Shown here: positions 24,716 through 36,365 of the stretch, piece after piece
How the letters are laid out: each line of letters opens with the position of its first letter
How positions within the stretch are numbered: the first letter of the stretch is position 1
Assembly: GCF_023159225.1 (NCBI RefSeq)
Contig: NC_063172.1
Span: forward strand, 34,456,832-34,520,831
DNA: 64,000 bases
Direction: 5' to 3'
Source: Perognathus longimembris pacificus
Lineage: Eukaryota > Chordata > Mammalia > Rodentia > Heteromyidae
Translations under genes and position numbers: made by a program
Notes under the pieces: model-generated
Told to the model about the DNA's origin: nothing
Databases searched by the model: none
The model's input: only the letters and a program-made list of their open reading frames with translations

Positions 24716-26229
24716 GGAAGAATTTACAAAAACTTCAATATTCATCTGAACATATTATATGTAAGAATCTGTGCTGGCCACTAGAAATTTTCATAGGTTA
24801 CTTTAAAATTGGCCATTTTCCTATCTACGTAATTATTCTTCTTGTATCCCAGAGAGAAAATAACCTTTAAAAATAATTTTAAAGGCCACAGTAGTTTGTT
24901 TTTTAGGGAAATAGAAATAAACCACTGAAGCATAATCTCAAAAAGAAAAACGACAAAAATTTTCTGTTACAATGCTAAAAATTGGAAAATAAGTGTTTTC
25001 TAGGATTACTTTTGTGAGTGTTTTACACTATAGACCTAGTTCAAAAGTGTATCGCTTTCTCTATTTCCATGCTTGCTTATCCAGAATTTACTTAGTGCAA
25101 GCTTTACTGGTTCCAACAAGACTTAATTCCTATACGGAATTAATTCATCAGTTTACTTTCTGTTTCAAGTTTACCCTGAAAAACAAGAGGCTTCTCAACA
25201 CTTATGTGGGGCTATATTCTTTCCCAGTTTCAAAGAAACCGTTTTTATTTTTCTTGTTATGCAAGTTTTCTTACATCTCAGAACTTTCATCATTCCATCA
25301 AAACAAAAACTCTTTTTCATACCAACTTAACCCTAATTGAAACCACCAATGACATATTTATGTTCTGCATAGAAGGACAAAGCCTTCATGTTAGCTTCAT
25401 TTGAGTTCTTCAGCAGAGTTTGACCACAGAAATATTGCTGAGACCATTGTGTGTCTGTTCCCATTCCATGTACAGAAAAGACTGGTTTAGCCACCAGGAA
25501 TGAGACCGTAATGATCAGAGCAAGTAATTTAAAGGCAGTGTAGAACTAAGTATTAGGGTTGGGTGTACTGGCTCCAACATGGGCTGGCTGCAGGGCTTAG
25601 TCAACCCCTGGGCCCTACCACCTTTGTTTCCTTTTGGGAAAAACTCAACTCTTTCTCATAAGGATTTTTAAATAATTAAGTGAGCACAAAATGAAAACTT
25701 TCAGAAAAGCTCCAATAAGCATTCAATAAATATTAGCTATTATTATCATTAATTAAGAACAGCTTTCTCACAGATTCCATTTCCATTATTGATCCTCTTG
25801 ACAACTGGTAATTGATTGCATTATACTTTTAAAACAGGTTTTGAAACCTGGGTATATTTGTCTACTATGTAATGAATTAATCTAGTGTGTAACAAATCAA
25901 ATATATAATGAATTGCTACTTTTCTCCCTTGAAGTGATTAAGACATTCTTGTATAACAAATATACCATGGCCAACAACACATTGTGTGCCTATTACCAAT
26001 AAGTGAACAATGGCAAAGACAGGAATCTTACATACACCTTCTGTTGTGGTTTTGCTGAAGCCAAAGGAAGAAAAGAGCCCCACTTCACACAGACTGAGCT
26101 CATGCCCAAAGAGCCAAAGCTTTTTTAAATTCCCAAGATCAATTTCCTTCTTCTTAATGTTATCCTTCCTGGGGTGGCCTCTGCTCCCAGACTTTGGAAG
26201 TTAAATCTACTGAGGTTATTCTTCCATAC
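24716..26229. other. Unique stretch, nothing recognised
   Basis: The 115-codon frame at 24993-25340 overlaps another frame and lacks any domain. No repeat is recognised. Confidence 0.4.
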
Positions 26230-26433
26230 CACAGTTTCTTGTCTGTGGCACCACTCACATCTTGGCCTGGAACGTTCTTTGTAGGGCGTCATCTTGTGCC
26301 CTGCAGAATGCTTAGCAGCATTCCTGGCCTTTATCCACCAAGTGAGGCAGTGGTTTCCAGTCTGAAACCAGTGATCTTCCAAGTCATTCTCAATGTTGCT
26401 TAAGAGGCAACATCACCCCAAGCTGAGAACCAC
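26230..26433 (-). mobile_element. MER5A-like DNA transposon relic (hAT-Charlie MITE)
   Basis: On the - strand it begins GTGGTTCTCAGCTTGGGGTG and continues with GCTTAGCAGCATTCCTGGCC read as its complement, following MER5A order to near the other end. It is non-autonomous, ancient, and encodes nothing. Confidence 0.75.
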
Positions 26434-26766
26434 ATTTTTAGAAGACCTTGAAAACTGCTGGGGTGCTTGCCACCTTTCATTTCTGCTTGAGATGTTGATT
26501 CACATTGCATTGCATTGAGACAACATCTATCATTGAGCTCACTCACATCACAAAGCCATTTTCTCCCAAATAACTCACCTATCTGGTGCTTCCCAAATCC
26601 AGGCACTTATTTTTCACTGATATAAAGACACACAGATTCCTAGTGCTGACACTCGTGTTCTCGCTCACACCTATTGCAGCTTCCTACTGGTATCTCTGCC
26701 TCTCCCGGGTCCCCAGCCATCTCTTGGAAGGATGTCTTCCTCCTATTAAAGTTGTGTGAATGATCT
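26434..26766. other. Unique stretch, nothing recognised
   Basis: No clear family. Short frames here overlap on both strands. Confidence 0.35.
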
Positions 26767-26938
26767 TTATAAAGACAAAATCTGATCTAGTGTCTTTTCT
26801 TTTAAGATCCTCCAATAGACCCCTACTATCTTCAAAAGGAAGTTTAAACATTTCAGTTCAACATACAGATGATTTCTATTTACTAATACCAATCTCCATA
26901 AATGGAGATCATCTTCTAAATGCCCGGAGTTTGTTCCT
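26767..26938 (-). mobile_element. LINE-2 relic, left part (antisense)
   Basis: AAATCTGATCTAGTGTC, then GATCCTCCAATAGACCCCTA and AAAAGGAAGTTTAAAC, matches the antisense LINE-2 text 'aaatctgat-tgtcac...ccctccaatggctcccca...aggataaagtccaaac'. It continues beyond the SINE at 26939-27184. Confidence 0.6.
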
Positions 26939-27184
26939 ATTTTGTTTTGTTTTGTGTTGCTGGTCCTGAGGCTTGAACTTGGGTCATGGGCACTCTCCCT
27001 GAGCCTCTTTGTGCTCAAGGCTAGTATTTTACCACCTAAGTCACAGTCCCAACTCTGGCTTTAGTAGTTTATTGGAGATAAGAATCTTGTGGACCTTTTG
27101 GCCCTAGCTGACTTCAAACCATGATCTTCAGAGCTCAGCCTCCTGAATAGCTAAGATGACAGGCATCATTCACCAGTGCCTAGC
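26939..27184 (-). mobile_element. 7SL-like/Geo composite SINE inserted in LINE-2
   Basis: Antisense copy: T/G-rich tail at the left, Geo arm (GTCCTGAGGCTTGAACTTGG on +), then a 7SL-like arm ending CACCAGTGCCTAGCT. Moderately diverged. Confidence 0.8.
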
Positions 27185-27440
27185 TGTGGTTTTTGTACAT
27201 CCATCTACATTCATCTTTAGCTTTATGCCTACTGGACTTAATTTTATTTACCCTTCAATGGTCCACTCAGTAGTCTTGGAAAACTGTCCTTCACCCCTTT
27301 GGATAATCTGACAAAATAGCTCTATCTCAATATGTTACCTGTTTTTTTGTTACCGTGCTTGTCACAGTCCATTGTAATTGTGTGTTTGCTTTCTGATGAC
27401 ATGTAAATTCTGCTGAAATACAAGCCAAACCAATTTTCCT
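27185..27440 (-). mobile_element. LINE-2 relic, right part (antisense)
   Basis: GACAAAATAGCTCTATCTC, GTGCTTGTCACAGTC and TGATGACATGTAAATTCTG are compatible with the LINE-2 3' region in antisense, continuing the part at 26767-26938. Strongly diverged. Confidence 0.45.
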
Positions 27441-27507
27441 TTATAGATTATCAAATAGCAACTGACTCAGGGAAGTACACAAAATAAGCATGAGTTTTAA
27501 TGGAATT

Positions 27508-27712
27508 AAAAAAGAGACCTAGGGCTGGGGATATGGCCTAGTGGCAAGAATGCCTGCCTGGTGTACATGAGGCCCTGGGATCGATTCCCCAGCACCACAT
27601 ATACAGAAAATGGCCAGAAGTGGCGCTGTGGCTCAAGTGGCAGAGTGCCAGCCTTGAGCAAAAGGAAGCCAGGGATAGTGCTCAGGCCCTGAGTCCAAGG
27701 CCCAGGACTGGC

Positions 27713-27747
<35 letters not shown>

Positions 27748-27752
27748 ACCTA
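27508..27752 (+). mobile_element. IDL-Geo SINE with duplication and ~31 bp poly(A)
   Basis: Sense, full-length. The ID-like arm starts GGGCTGGGGATATGGCCTAG, with B box GGATCGATTCC. The Geo arm starts GGCGCTGTGGCTCAAGTGG and ends CAGGACTGGCC. An A run follows at 27714-27744. The duplication AAAAGAGACCTA lies at 27510-27521 and 27741-27752. The long pure A tail argues for recent insertion. Confidence 0.95.
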
Positions 27753-28914
27753 ATTCCATCCATCATATGTTTCTTGCATCTCAATTTCCACCATGGAAAA
27801 TTACATCCATGTTTTCCTTCTTTATTTCCTTACTCTACTCTCTACTCTACTATCACTAGGATGGAAGTTGAATGAGAACAAGGAACACTTCTCAGCAACC
27901 ACGATGATGCTGTGAAGACATTGAACAGTTAACATTTTCTGAATGAGTAAATACAAAAAGTGAGTTCCCAAATCAAAGCTGGTCAATGAAACCTGGGGTG
28001 AGTGGTCACACATGTTGGAAGGGATATATATGCTCAAATGTAGCAAATAATTTTATTAATGTCATGTTTACTTGAAAAACAAATACACATAATTGATAAA
28101 GTGTACAATAATGGAAAACTCTAACCTAGATAAAAGGTATAAAAAGCCTCTAGGGTTTTCTTTTTCTCCCTGCTACCTATAGGAAATAGGCTTGGCAGCT
28201 GCTGTTACAAATGAAAAGAAAAATTGTCATGCACTAGGTTCATATTCTTGTGATTGATGGACATTTCCTTTAGAAAATATGCCTATTTATAATCACAAAT
28301 AAAATTCCTGTTGTCTCATGAACAACAGACCACGAGTCTTGTGGATTTGCCTCCCAAGAGTTAAATAAGCTCCTAATTCCACTTGACAGTAAGGATAAAG
28401 CTACTGTTTGACTGTGATAGATAATCCTCCGTGGGGTGTTGGGCTGGAGGAGCAACAAGGAAGCAGGAGAGAGGGGGCATCCATCTTGCTAAGCAATGTA
28501 TGAATTGAGCCCTAAATCCTTAATGTACTAGATGGTGCATCAGTGTGCTGATGTATACTTGATTGAATTTGGTTTAAAATGTTATGTTAAAAATGTGCAG
28601 GTGTCTTGAGCAGGTGCACAGTTTTCTGCTAATAAACAGAAGACATTAAACTTAAGGCCAGGGCTATTTTGCTGCATACAGAAATTTCACAGATGTATAG
28701 AAACTCCATGAAATATTGTGGTAAGGAAAGGCTGTTCATTCAGTATTTCTCCAAAATCAGAAAAACAATGTGCTAGTTCAAATTTGTGCCATGAGTTTTT
28801 TTTCCATCTCTTAAAACATTTAAAATGAAATGTAATGATAATTCCTCCTCTATTGCAGTTTGATTGTATTTACATAAGTAGTTCTGAAAAATGTTGCTTT
28901 TTGAAACCTCAAAA
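27753..28914. other. Unique stretch, nothing recognised
   Basis: No confident repeat or gene. Confidence 0.4.
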
Positions 28915-29124
28915 ATATATAGATATGTGGAGGGGCTGGGGATATGGCCTAGTGGCAAGAGTGCCTGCCTCGGATACACGAGGCCCTAGGTTCGATTCCC
29001 CAGCACCACATATACAGAAAACGGCCAGAAGCGGCGCTGTGGCTCAAGTGGCGGAGTGCTAGCCTTGAGCGGGAAGAAGCCAGGGACAGTGCTCAGGCCC
29101 TGAGTCCAAGGCCCAGGACTGGCC

Positions 29125-29161
<37 letters not shown>

Positions 29162-29191
29162 GATAGATAGATAGATAGATAGATATGTGGA
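28915..29191 (+). mobile_element. Youngest-looking IDL-Geo SINE with target-site duplication
   Basis: Sense, full-length, body about 28932-29139. It retains many CpGs (CCTCGGATACACGAGG, GGTTCGATTCC, ACGGCC, AGCGGCGC, GCGGAG), so it is little decayed. The ID arm has an intact tRNA-type B box. The Geo arm has GTCCAAGGC. The duplication ending AGATATGTGGA lies at 28921-28931 and 29181-29191. Confidence 0.95.
29140..29184. repeat. Compound microsatellite (AT)n(AGAT)6 in the SINE tail
   Basis: A 15 bp A run (29125-29139) is followed by an AT run to 29160 and six AGAT units at 29161-29184. It lies exactly at the junction of the SINE tail and the duplicated target site. Confidence 0.95.
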
Positions 29192-29675
29192 AATCATATC
29201 ATGCTATATTTTTGAAGCACTTATGATCACAGTTGGATTTATAGTGTCATAATGAAAAATTGCGGTTAATTTTCAGTTATGGATGTGAGGAGCTAGAAGC
29301 TCAGGCTGCCCTGGGAATTAGTTTGTTCATGTACAGAGCTCCATTATTTAGGGTGTGTTGAGTCTAGAAGTAGCCTTGACATTCCCAGGAGAGGACTGAC
29401 TCGCAAGGGAACAGTGATTTTCTGGTGTAGTGACTCTCTTTCAGAAAGTGTTCTATATGAAAAGCATCTGATATGAAATAAATCTGATATATTTTCTGTG
29501 TAGTTCCAATCAGATTTGAGTGAAATTTCCTACAAAAACTTTTTCATACGAAATGTTTTTGTGTGGTTGTTTAGGGGTACAGTGTTAATTAAATTATCAT
29601 GGTAAGATCAACAACTCATTCTATGCTGTCCATCATGGATGGAGTTTATTTGTTCATTCAACACTAAACCATAAA
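29192..29675. other. Unique stretch, nothing recognised
   Basis: No repeat or gene is seen. Confidence 0.4.
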
Positions 29676-29911
29676 TAGATATACTTCTTTGTTTTGTTTT
29701 GTTTTTTTGCCCATCATGGGGCTTGAATTCAGGGCCTGAGCACTGTCCTTGGCTTCTCTTTGCTCAAGGCTAGCACTCTACCACTTGAACCATAGCACCA
29801 CTTCCGGCTTTTTCTATATATGTGGTGCTGAGGAATCAAACCCAGGGCTTCATGTATACAAGGTGAGCACTTTACCACTAGGCCATATTCCCAGCCCTAG
29901 ATATATTTCTT
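29676..29911 (-). mobile_element. IDL-Geo SINE, older form, with near-perfect duplication
   Basis: Antisense dimer. Flanks are TAGATATACTTCTT at 29676-29689 and TAGATATATTTCTT at 29898-29911 (13 of 14 match). The Geo arm reads ATTCAAGCCC, the older form. CpGs are mostly lost. Confidence 0.9.
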
Positions 29912-30769
29912 ATTGCTATCATGAAACTTCTCCAATACTTGATCGTGTTTCGTGTTAAAATGCTACATTTATCCAAAACAATGTTTGAAAGATTACCTGG
30001 AGGTGAAGATTCCCTTTTCCTAATACAGAAGTTTTCTGTATACTGGTAGAAATCTTGGATGTGGCAAAGTACTTCAATTCAAAGGTTTTCATTAGTTTTT
30101 CATCTTTTTTTTTTTCTGATAATCTTGGAATAGATCATCTAAGATCATCCACATTGCAAATCATTGAGGATGCTTAACTGTGATATTTGTGATATTTGGT
30201 ACCAATTTCCCCCTTAAACAGTGTATGAAACTGGTATCCCACACAAGCTTTGTTCGTGGATAGAGATGAGAGAGGTAAGGCAACAGGGGTGTGAATGAGG
30301 ATAAATATGGTTGAGGTAGTTTGTTTGCATGTTTGAAAATAGAATAAAGAAACCTATTGAAATTGCTTTAAGAAGTAGAAATGTGAAAATATAGTTTCAA
30401 AGATTTAGTTAAGCATGGAGTCCCAACAGTCTCTATCCAAATTTTTCAGTTGTCAAATGTTTCTGTACAATAATATCATATAAAGGCTAATAGGGCATCC
30501 ACTTTCATTTAAAATGTGCAAGAAAACTTCAAAATGCTTTGCTGCATCAAGTTTTATATAACAAAGATACACCACTGTGTTAATAAATTTAAACATTATT
30601 TGTATGAAAAATTTAATTTTTTTGTATTTCATTTCAACCCAAGTATGTGCTGATTATTGTATTCTCTATGTATACTACAAATTCTTTGATAGATTTGTTG
30701 TATATTATTGTAAAATCATTTCAATAAATCATGCGGATGAAAAAGAAAGTAGGGAAAAGGATAAGGGAC
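29912..30769. other. Unique stretch, nothing recognised
   Basis: AT-rich and featureless. Confidence 0.4.
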
Positions 30770-30870
30770 AATAATAGAAGGGATGAAATTTATTGAGATA
30801 CATCAGTACATGTGTAGAAACGTCACAATGAAACCCTCCTTAGCTTACTAGCACAAGCTATTCTAATGAA
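30770..30870 (+). mobile_element. Possible LINE-1 3' end of the subfamily seen at 50-512
   Basis: GAAATTTATTGAGATACATC and CGTCACAATGAAACCCTCCT resemble the 3' end near 440-500 (TGTCACAACGAAGCCCCCTT). Short and diverged. Confidence 0.45.
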
Positions 30871-31899
30871 TGACTGAAACATTTAAAATAGAGACTTATA
30901 AAATATACATCTTGTTTGAATCATTTTTAAATTATGCATTCTCGTTCATAATATATAAAAAATAGAAAAGATTCCTGAGCTATACATATAAAATACATGT
31001 GCAGGAGGGTCAGAGAAGTGCAGACAGTTACCTTGCCAGGACCACTGACAGTACCAGCCTGTCTCTGATGAAATTCCTTTGCACTAAAGGATTCTGTTTT
31101 TTTTCCTAATCCACAGAAGCAATAAATAACAGTGTAGCCCAGTTATTATTTAGAACTGCCAGTTCGTACAGCCTGAAAGCTATAGGCAGTAATCAGACAA
31201 CCTCTAAGAAAACAAAAAAGTCAACAAAATTTGGATGGCAATAGCATAGTTCCTGCAGCAGTAACAGAAGCTATGTGTGAGGAAGGGCTCTAACAAGGGC
31301 ACAGAGCAGAAAGCAACATGTCTTATGATGGATGCTGCTCGAGAAAAATGCTTGGTGCATTTTTATTAATAATGATTGGAAATAGAGGAGTCCATGAGTT
31401 TGTGTATGACTCAGGCATTCAGAACTGGGGTATCTGAATCACAAGCAAATATAAATGTCAGATATTGGTACAGGACACCGCTGCAGTCCAACATACAATG
31501 GATCTGACTATGGCTGAATTCTCTTTGTCTTGTTTCTCAAAAATCGACAAATTGTTGATTAAAAAACATTCTGGGACAAAATGGAATCCTAAACCAGCAA
31601 CAGGAATTCATAGAAATGGATTTATTTATTGTAAAGATGACTAGATGCATGTCAATGAAGATACCACTGATTTCTTTTTTTCCTTCATCTGAAGGTCTAT
31701 CCTTGGACACTGTTGAGGGAATAATAACTCTGTTTCTTCTCTTGATATTTTTTTCAAGATTTTTAATCTCACCATTTGCTCCCACCAGGAAAAATAAGAC
31801 AGGATCACTGGACTCTGCAGGGTACATGGACTGTGATTGCAGATTTTAATTCACTGTAATGCAGAAGCACACAAGATTCTGACAGCTTTACGCCTGTGC
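30871..31899. other. Unique stretch, nothing recognised
   Basis: The frames at 31537-31827 and 31616-31849 overlap on opposite strands and have no recognised domain. Confidence 0.4.
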
Positions 31900-32290
31900 A
31901 GTCCCCAGCATGTTGATTTTGCTACTCCATATATTTAATTTTCTTTTTTAAAAAGTATCGTTTTTCTCTGCACATTCATTTGCTTTTCAAATTGTGGCTT
32001 CCTAGCTAAGGCTTGTGTACCAGGTGCCATGTAAAAGCATGTTAAAACTAGATAAAAGCAATTTACCCTGCCCTCTAATTAGAGATGTCTCATCTTTACC
32101 ACTGACAATAGCAGTATGCAGCTGTGGCAGTGGAGAGATAATAGCAGCTGGAGCAGGGAGAAATTAAAGATATGCTGGCTGATGCAGAGTGTCACCTCTC
32201 ATTGCTCAGCTTGGGTGGGCTTCAAGGATGAAGAGGGATTTTAGCATTGTATCTTCCCTAATTGTGTGCATTTATTTTATTTGAATAATA
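31900..32290. other. Unique block, weak candidate conserved element
   Basis: Repeat-free, with TCTAATTAGAG (32075-32085), CAGCTG (32118-32123) and other E-box or homeodomain-type words. Only comparison with other genomes could show constraint. Confidence 0.25.
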
Positions 32291-33486
32291 GTTTTTTTGT
32301 AAATCTTATATTTCGTAAAAGGAAGTAGACAAGGTAAGGGGAGCAGGTTATAAGCGAAACTTTCTTAATGACTCACCATATGGAATAAATTGGTACTTCA
32401 TCCTTTAGCTCACCAACCCTTGCACACCTGTTGGGCACACATCACTGTACACAGTGGAATGCGGTGGATGAAGTATGGAGAGGATGCACTACTTGGAGCT
32501 TGGCATTTAGAAGGGTTATTCTCATAAAGATCAAAGCTGACACGTTGCAATCATTTTCCATGTGTTGAGGAAAGATAAAGCTGAAAAGTGGTCATTGTTC
32601 TGAATAGGCGCTGTGAATGAATGAATGTTGGGAAACACTTTACAGAAATGGTCAGCCTCACTCAGTGAGGGACACAGAAAGAGACCATTTCATGGGAAAT
32701 TCCATTATGTGACATCATTACCAACTAGCACATGTAATAACTACTGAGAGACACAAGTTTTCCTGATGAGGAGAAAAGGCCCTTTACAAAGATATAAAAG
32801 ACCTTAGAGCAACCCAAACAGCAATAAAGATTTAATTCTAGATTACATGAAGCTATATGATTTATATTGCATTTAATAACCTGGTAAGCCTATAAACTGA
32901 TGATGGTAGAGAGGAAATATATATATATGATGATATGTATATGTGCAAATATATATAAACATATGTATCTGCAAATTTAAGTAGTAACTTTTGGATTCTG
33001 GTTGGTATGACAAAGTATGTTATCCATGAGGAAAAAGACCATAGCATGTAGTAATTTGGTCTGAGTTAGCATGTTTCCTGTAGAAATGATGAGGAAAAAA
33101 GATACACCTTCAGAGACAAATGTCCTGGTTAAAAGACCAGTCTATGAGATTTGATTGGTTTTAAAGAATAAAAGTATAGTGTATGCTTAGCAAAACACAG
33201 GGACATTAAAGTAATAGGTGCAAAATATAGATTTATGTGACAAAGAAATGACTTAATATTTTAAATAGCACATAGAGTTAGCACTGAAAAGATACTGTAC
33301 AATTATGACAGTAATTGTAGACTTGTTTGGCTAGTGATGGAATTTGTAACAAAGTAGCAAGATGAGTCCTTTATAGAAGTGGAATGTTAGAGAATAACAT
33401 TGCAAGGAATGGTCGGAAAACATGTCATGGAAGCTTCAGTAGGAAGAACAAGTCCTAACTGGTACCAGACATAAAATGTGAGACAC
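32291..33486. other. Unique stretch with a small TA-rich patch
   Basis: Apart from (AT)n text at about 32918-32970, no repeat or gene is recognised. Confidence 0.4.
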
Positions 33487-33580
33487 TATTCCTAAAAACT
33501 AAGGCAGGGAAGGCAAAGGGCATGTTTCATGTGTTAGAGACCCTGAGTTCAAATCTCAGTACTACTAAGGGAAGGGGAGC
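33487..33580 (+). mobile_element. Possible ID-like SINE remnant
   Basis: GAGACCCTGAGTTCAAATCT followed by CAGTACTAC resembles the B box and 3' half of an ID-type arm. The 5' half is poorly preserved. Confidence 0.4.
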
Positions 33581-34232
33581 TAGAGGGAGGAAGAAGAAGA
33601 GACATAAGGGGAATAATTTTCCTGGAAGCAGGGAACTGGTAAATCTCTTTGTCAGAGTGGAAGCAATGGAAAGCCAGCAATGAGGATTAAGGAGGAACAG
33701 GATGGTGAGCAGAATGTTCAATGACTGAATGTAACCACACAGTAAATTGACAGTAGTAGCTAGTGTTAGCATCATCATGTGAACAACTTAGGAAAATCTG
33801 AACATTTACATGTCTCCACAGGAATTAACTAGGCAGGGATGAAATGCCTGAGGAGAGAATGAAAAATGGCTGAAAGTGAAATCCATATGCATCTTTCATG
33901 TATATGTTTCAGTAACTTTGGGAAATGCTCATTCTAGTTGGGGGGAAAAGTGCTAACTCAAAAATGGCATTGGTATTATCTAAAAAATGATCATTTTACT
34001 TTGCTTCTTAAAACAACATATGGATCCACAATGGTTCTGCTTGATATCCCTGAGAACATTGCTAGAGTGCAGAGATACACACACAAAAAATGTGAAAAAT
34101 CATTTTGCCTTTCTGGAGGCAGCCAAGAGAAAGAGGGAAGAGCCTTGGAAATAGAGAAAGGTTGGGCGCTAGGAATGAGCTGAGCATGTCCGCTGAGTTG
34201 CAGTTGTGGAGAAGGCATAATAAGTAATAGCA
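33581..34232. other. Unique stretch, nothing recognised
   Basis: The 81-codon frame at 33938-34183 overlaps antisense frames and has no domain. Confidence 0.4.
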
Positions 34233-34645
34233 AGTTTTGATTTGTGCTTCTCTTATGGCCAGAGATCTTGAACACTTTTGCATGTGTCTATTGGCCATTC
34301 TTATTTCCTTTTCAGAGAAGTCTTTTTCTTTTTCTATAGCCCATTGTTAATGGGGCAGTTATTTGAGGATTTGTTTGTTGGGGGATTAATTTTTTTAGCT
34401 CTAGGTATATGAAGTCTTTGTCTCTTGTACAGCTAGTGAAGAGCTTCTCCTAATCTGTAGGCTTTCTATTTGTCCCACTAGGTATGTCCTTTGCCATGCA
34501 GAAGCTCTGGAGTTTTTCCAGGCTTTCTTTGATTTGTTGTGTTTCTGGGTCTTTATTTAGGAAGTATTGACCTGTGCCAAGGAGCCCTAGTATTTCCCCT
34601 ATCCCTTCCTGCAGCATTTTCAGGCTATCTGCTCTTAGCTTGAGG
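34233..34645 (-). pseudogene. Inverted LINE-1 ORF2 fragment
   Basis: Part of ORF2 downstream of the reverse-transcriptase domain, on the - strand. A continuous frame at 34450-34668 covers its upstream half, but its first residues come from the adjacent sense segment read backwards. It cannot make a functional protein. Confidence 0.75.
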
Positions 34646-35633
34646 TCAAAACTACATTGAGATTCCATCTAACCCCAGTTAGAATGGGCATTATAAACAA
34701 AACAAATAATAACTGATGCTGGCAGGGAACACTACTACACTGTTGGTAGGAATATAAACTTGTTCAACCACTCTGGAAAGCAGTGTGGAGGTTCCTCAAA
34801 AGACTAAACACAGAGCTCCCCTATGATACAGCAATCCTAATCCTGGGCATTTACCCAAAGAATCACAAACAAAGCCACACTATAGCCACCAGCACAACTG
34901 TTCATTGTAGCATTCTTTACCATAGCTAAAATATGGAATGGACATAGATGTCCCTCAATAAATGAATTAATCAAGAAAAAGTGGTATATATGCACAATAG
35001 AATTCTATGCTTCCATCAGAATGACATTGCCCCATTTGTAAGGAAATGGAAAGAATTGGGGAAAATCATGCTAAATGAAGTGAGCCATACCCAAAGAAAC
35101 ATGGGCTCCATGGTTCTTCTCATTTGTAACAATTAGTGTATGCCTAGGATAGTCCTAGCAGAGGATCACAATAAACCAGGAGCTATGTATATATGACCAC
35201 ATAAACTGATGTGAATCAAAACAAACTCTATGATATGGAAATGAGAGGGTTTTTTTTATTTGCTTGTTTTTTTAAGTGTAGTGTTTGCAGTTATTTCTTT
35301 TATCTTTTCATTTTTCTCCTCTGCTGTATTACCTGTGATCACAGTTTCTGATTTTGGTACTGTTTGTCTTGTATATAAGTTTATCTGATTTGGGGAAGGG
35401 AAGTAGAATCCCAGAAACAGTGGCACAAAAGATAAGCCAATGCAACAGCAACACTCACTAGGCATGTTGGATATGAACTTTACAACTTGAGGAGGAGGGG
35501 AGTTAGTGTGGGAAGGGAAAGTGGTAGAAAACATGGAATGGGGTAGCACTGTTAGAAAAGAAATGTACTCATTATCTTACTTATGTAACTGTAACCCCTC
35601 CATAAATCACTTTTATAATGAAACACAATTTTA
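34233..35633 (+). mobile_element. Twin-primed LINE-1: inverted 5' segment plus sense 3' end
   Basis: 34233-34645 is an antisense ORF2 segment. Its - strand translation contains RADSLKMLQEGIGEILGLL near the junction and HMQKCSRSLAIREAQIKT at the left end. From about 34646 the element is in sense orientation and begins with codons for K-T-T-L-R-F-H-L-T-P, the residues that normally follow QIKT. It then runs through the ORF2 end and 3' UTR to about 35633. The order reverse(X)-Y with X and Y adjacent in the element is the hallmark of twin priming. Stops and frameshifts show it is inactive. No clear target-site duplication was found. Confidence 0.85.
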
Positions 35634-35654
35634 AAAAAGAATCATCAAGTGAAC

Positions 35655-35968
35655 TGGGGGCCGTGGTGCATGACTGCCATCCAAGAGATGTAGGAGGCTG
35701 ACATTAGGCATGTGCCTCGTGAATCCAGACCCCAAAAATGTTCACAAGATTCCATCTCAATGGAAGGAGGGCATGGTGATACAAGGTTGTCATCACAGCT
35801 ACTGCTGAGATGTGTAAAATCAGAATCGTAGACTTTATTTCCACCGTAGAAAAAAAAATGAGACTCTATCTCAAAGTAACCACTGACTTGAGAGGTAGCA
35901 CACATACTGGTTGTCTGCGTAGCCAAGTGCAAAGCTTTGAATTAAAACCCCAGTCCTGCCAGTAAAAA
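35655..35968 (+). mobile_element. Composite SINE: two 7SL-like arms plus a tRNA-like tail
   Basis: First arm from CCGTGGTGCATGACTGCCAT to a poorly kept ATTCCATCTCAA. Second arm from GGGCATGGTGATACAAGG to GAGACTCTATCTCAAAG. Then a tail ending GAATTAAAACCCCAGT, which resembles an ID-type B-box half. Each arm ends in the 'gactctatctcaaa' motif typical of 7SL-derived monomers. Diverged, so arm limits are approximate. Confidence 0.6.
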
Positions 35969-36067
35969 GAATTAGGGAATAAAATGATCCCTATGATGAG
36001 AATGGAATAGTCACTAGAAAAATACTTGTAATGCAAGAAATAGTTAAAACCAAGTTTTCTTTTATTA

Positions 36068-36365
36068 TTTTTTAAAAATAATAATTATCTATTGTCACAG
36101 ATTGTACAGAGGGGTTACAGTTTCATACGTTAGGCCTTGGGTACATTTCTTATACTATTTGTTACATCCTCCATCATTCCCCCTTCCCTCCTCCTCCTTT
36201 CCTTCTCCCCCCATGAGTTGTTCAGTTGGTTTACACCAAATGGTTTTGCAAGTATTGCTTTTGGAGTCGTTTTTCTATTTACCCTTTGTCTCTTGATTTT
36301 GATATTTCCTTTCACTTCCCTAGTTCTAATACCAGTATATACAGTATATACAGTATACATAATTT
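36068..36365 (-). mobile_element. LINE-1 3' UTR (antisense)
   Basis: Starts at the 3' terminus (ATTGTCACAGATTGTACAGA, GGGGTTACAGTTTCATACG) and continues through the pyrimidine-rich complement of the 3' UTR polypurine tract to TATACAGTATATACAGTATA. The 94- and 134-codon frames here are 3' UTR readthrough. Confidence 0.75.

Noticed and set aside
28932..29010. tRNA gene, because of good A and B boxes
   Set aside because: The segment is the tRNA-derived arm of a SINE, followed by Geo and poly(A). No complete cloverleaf is expected and the same arm recurs through the window.
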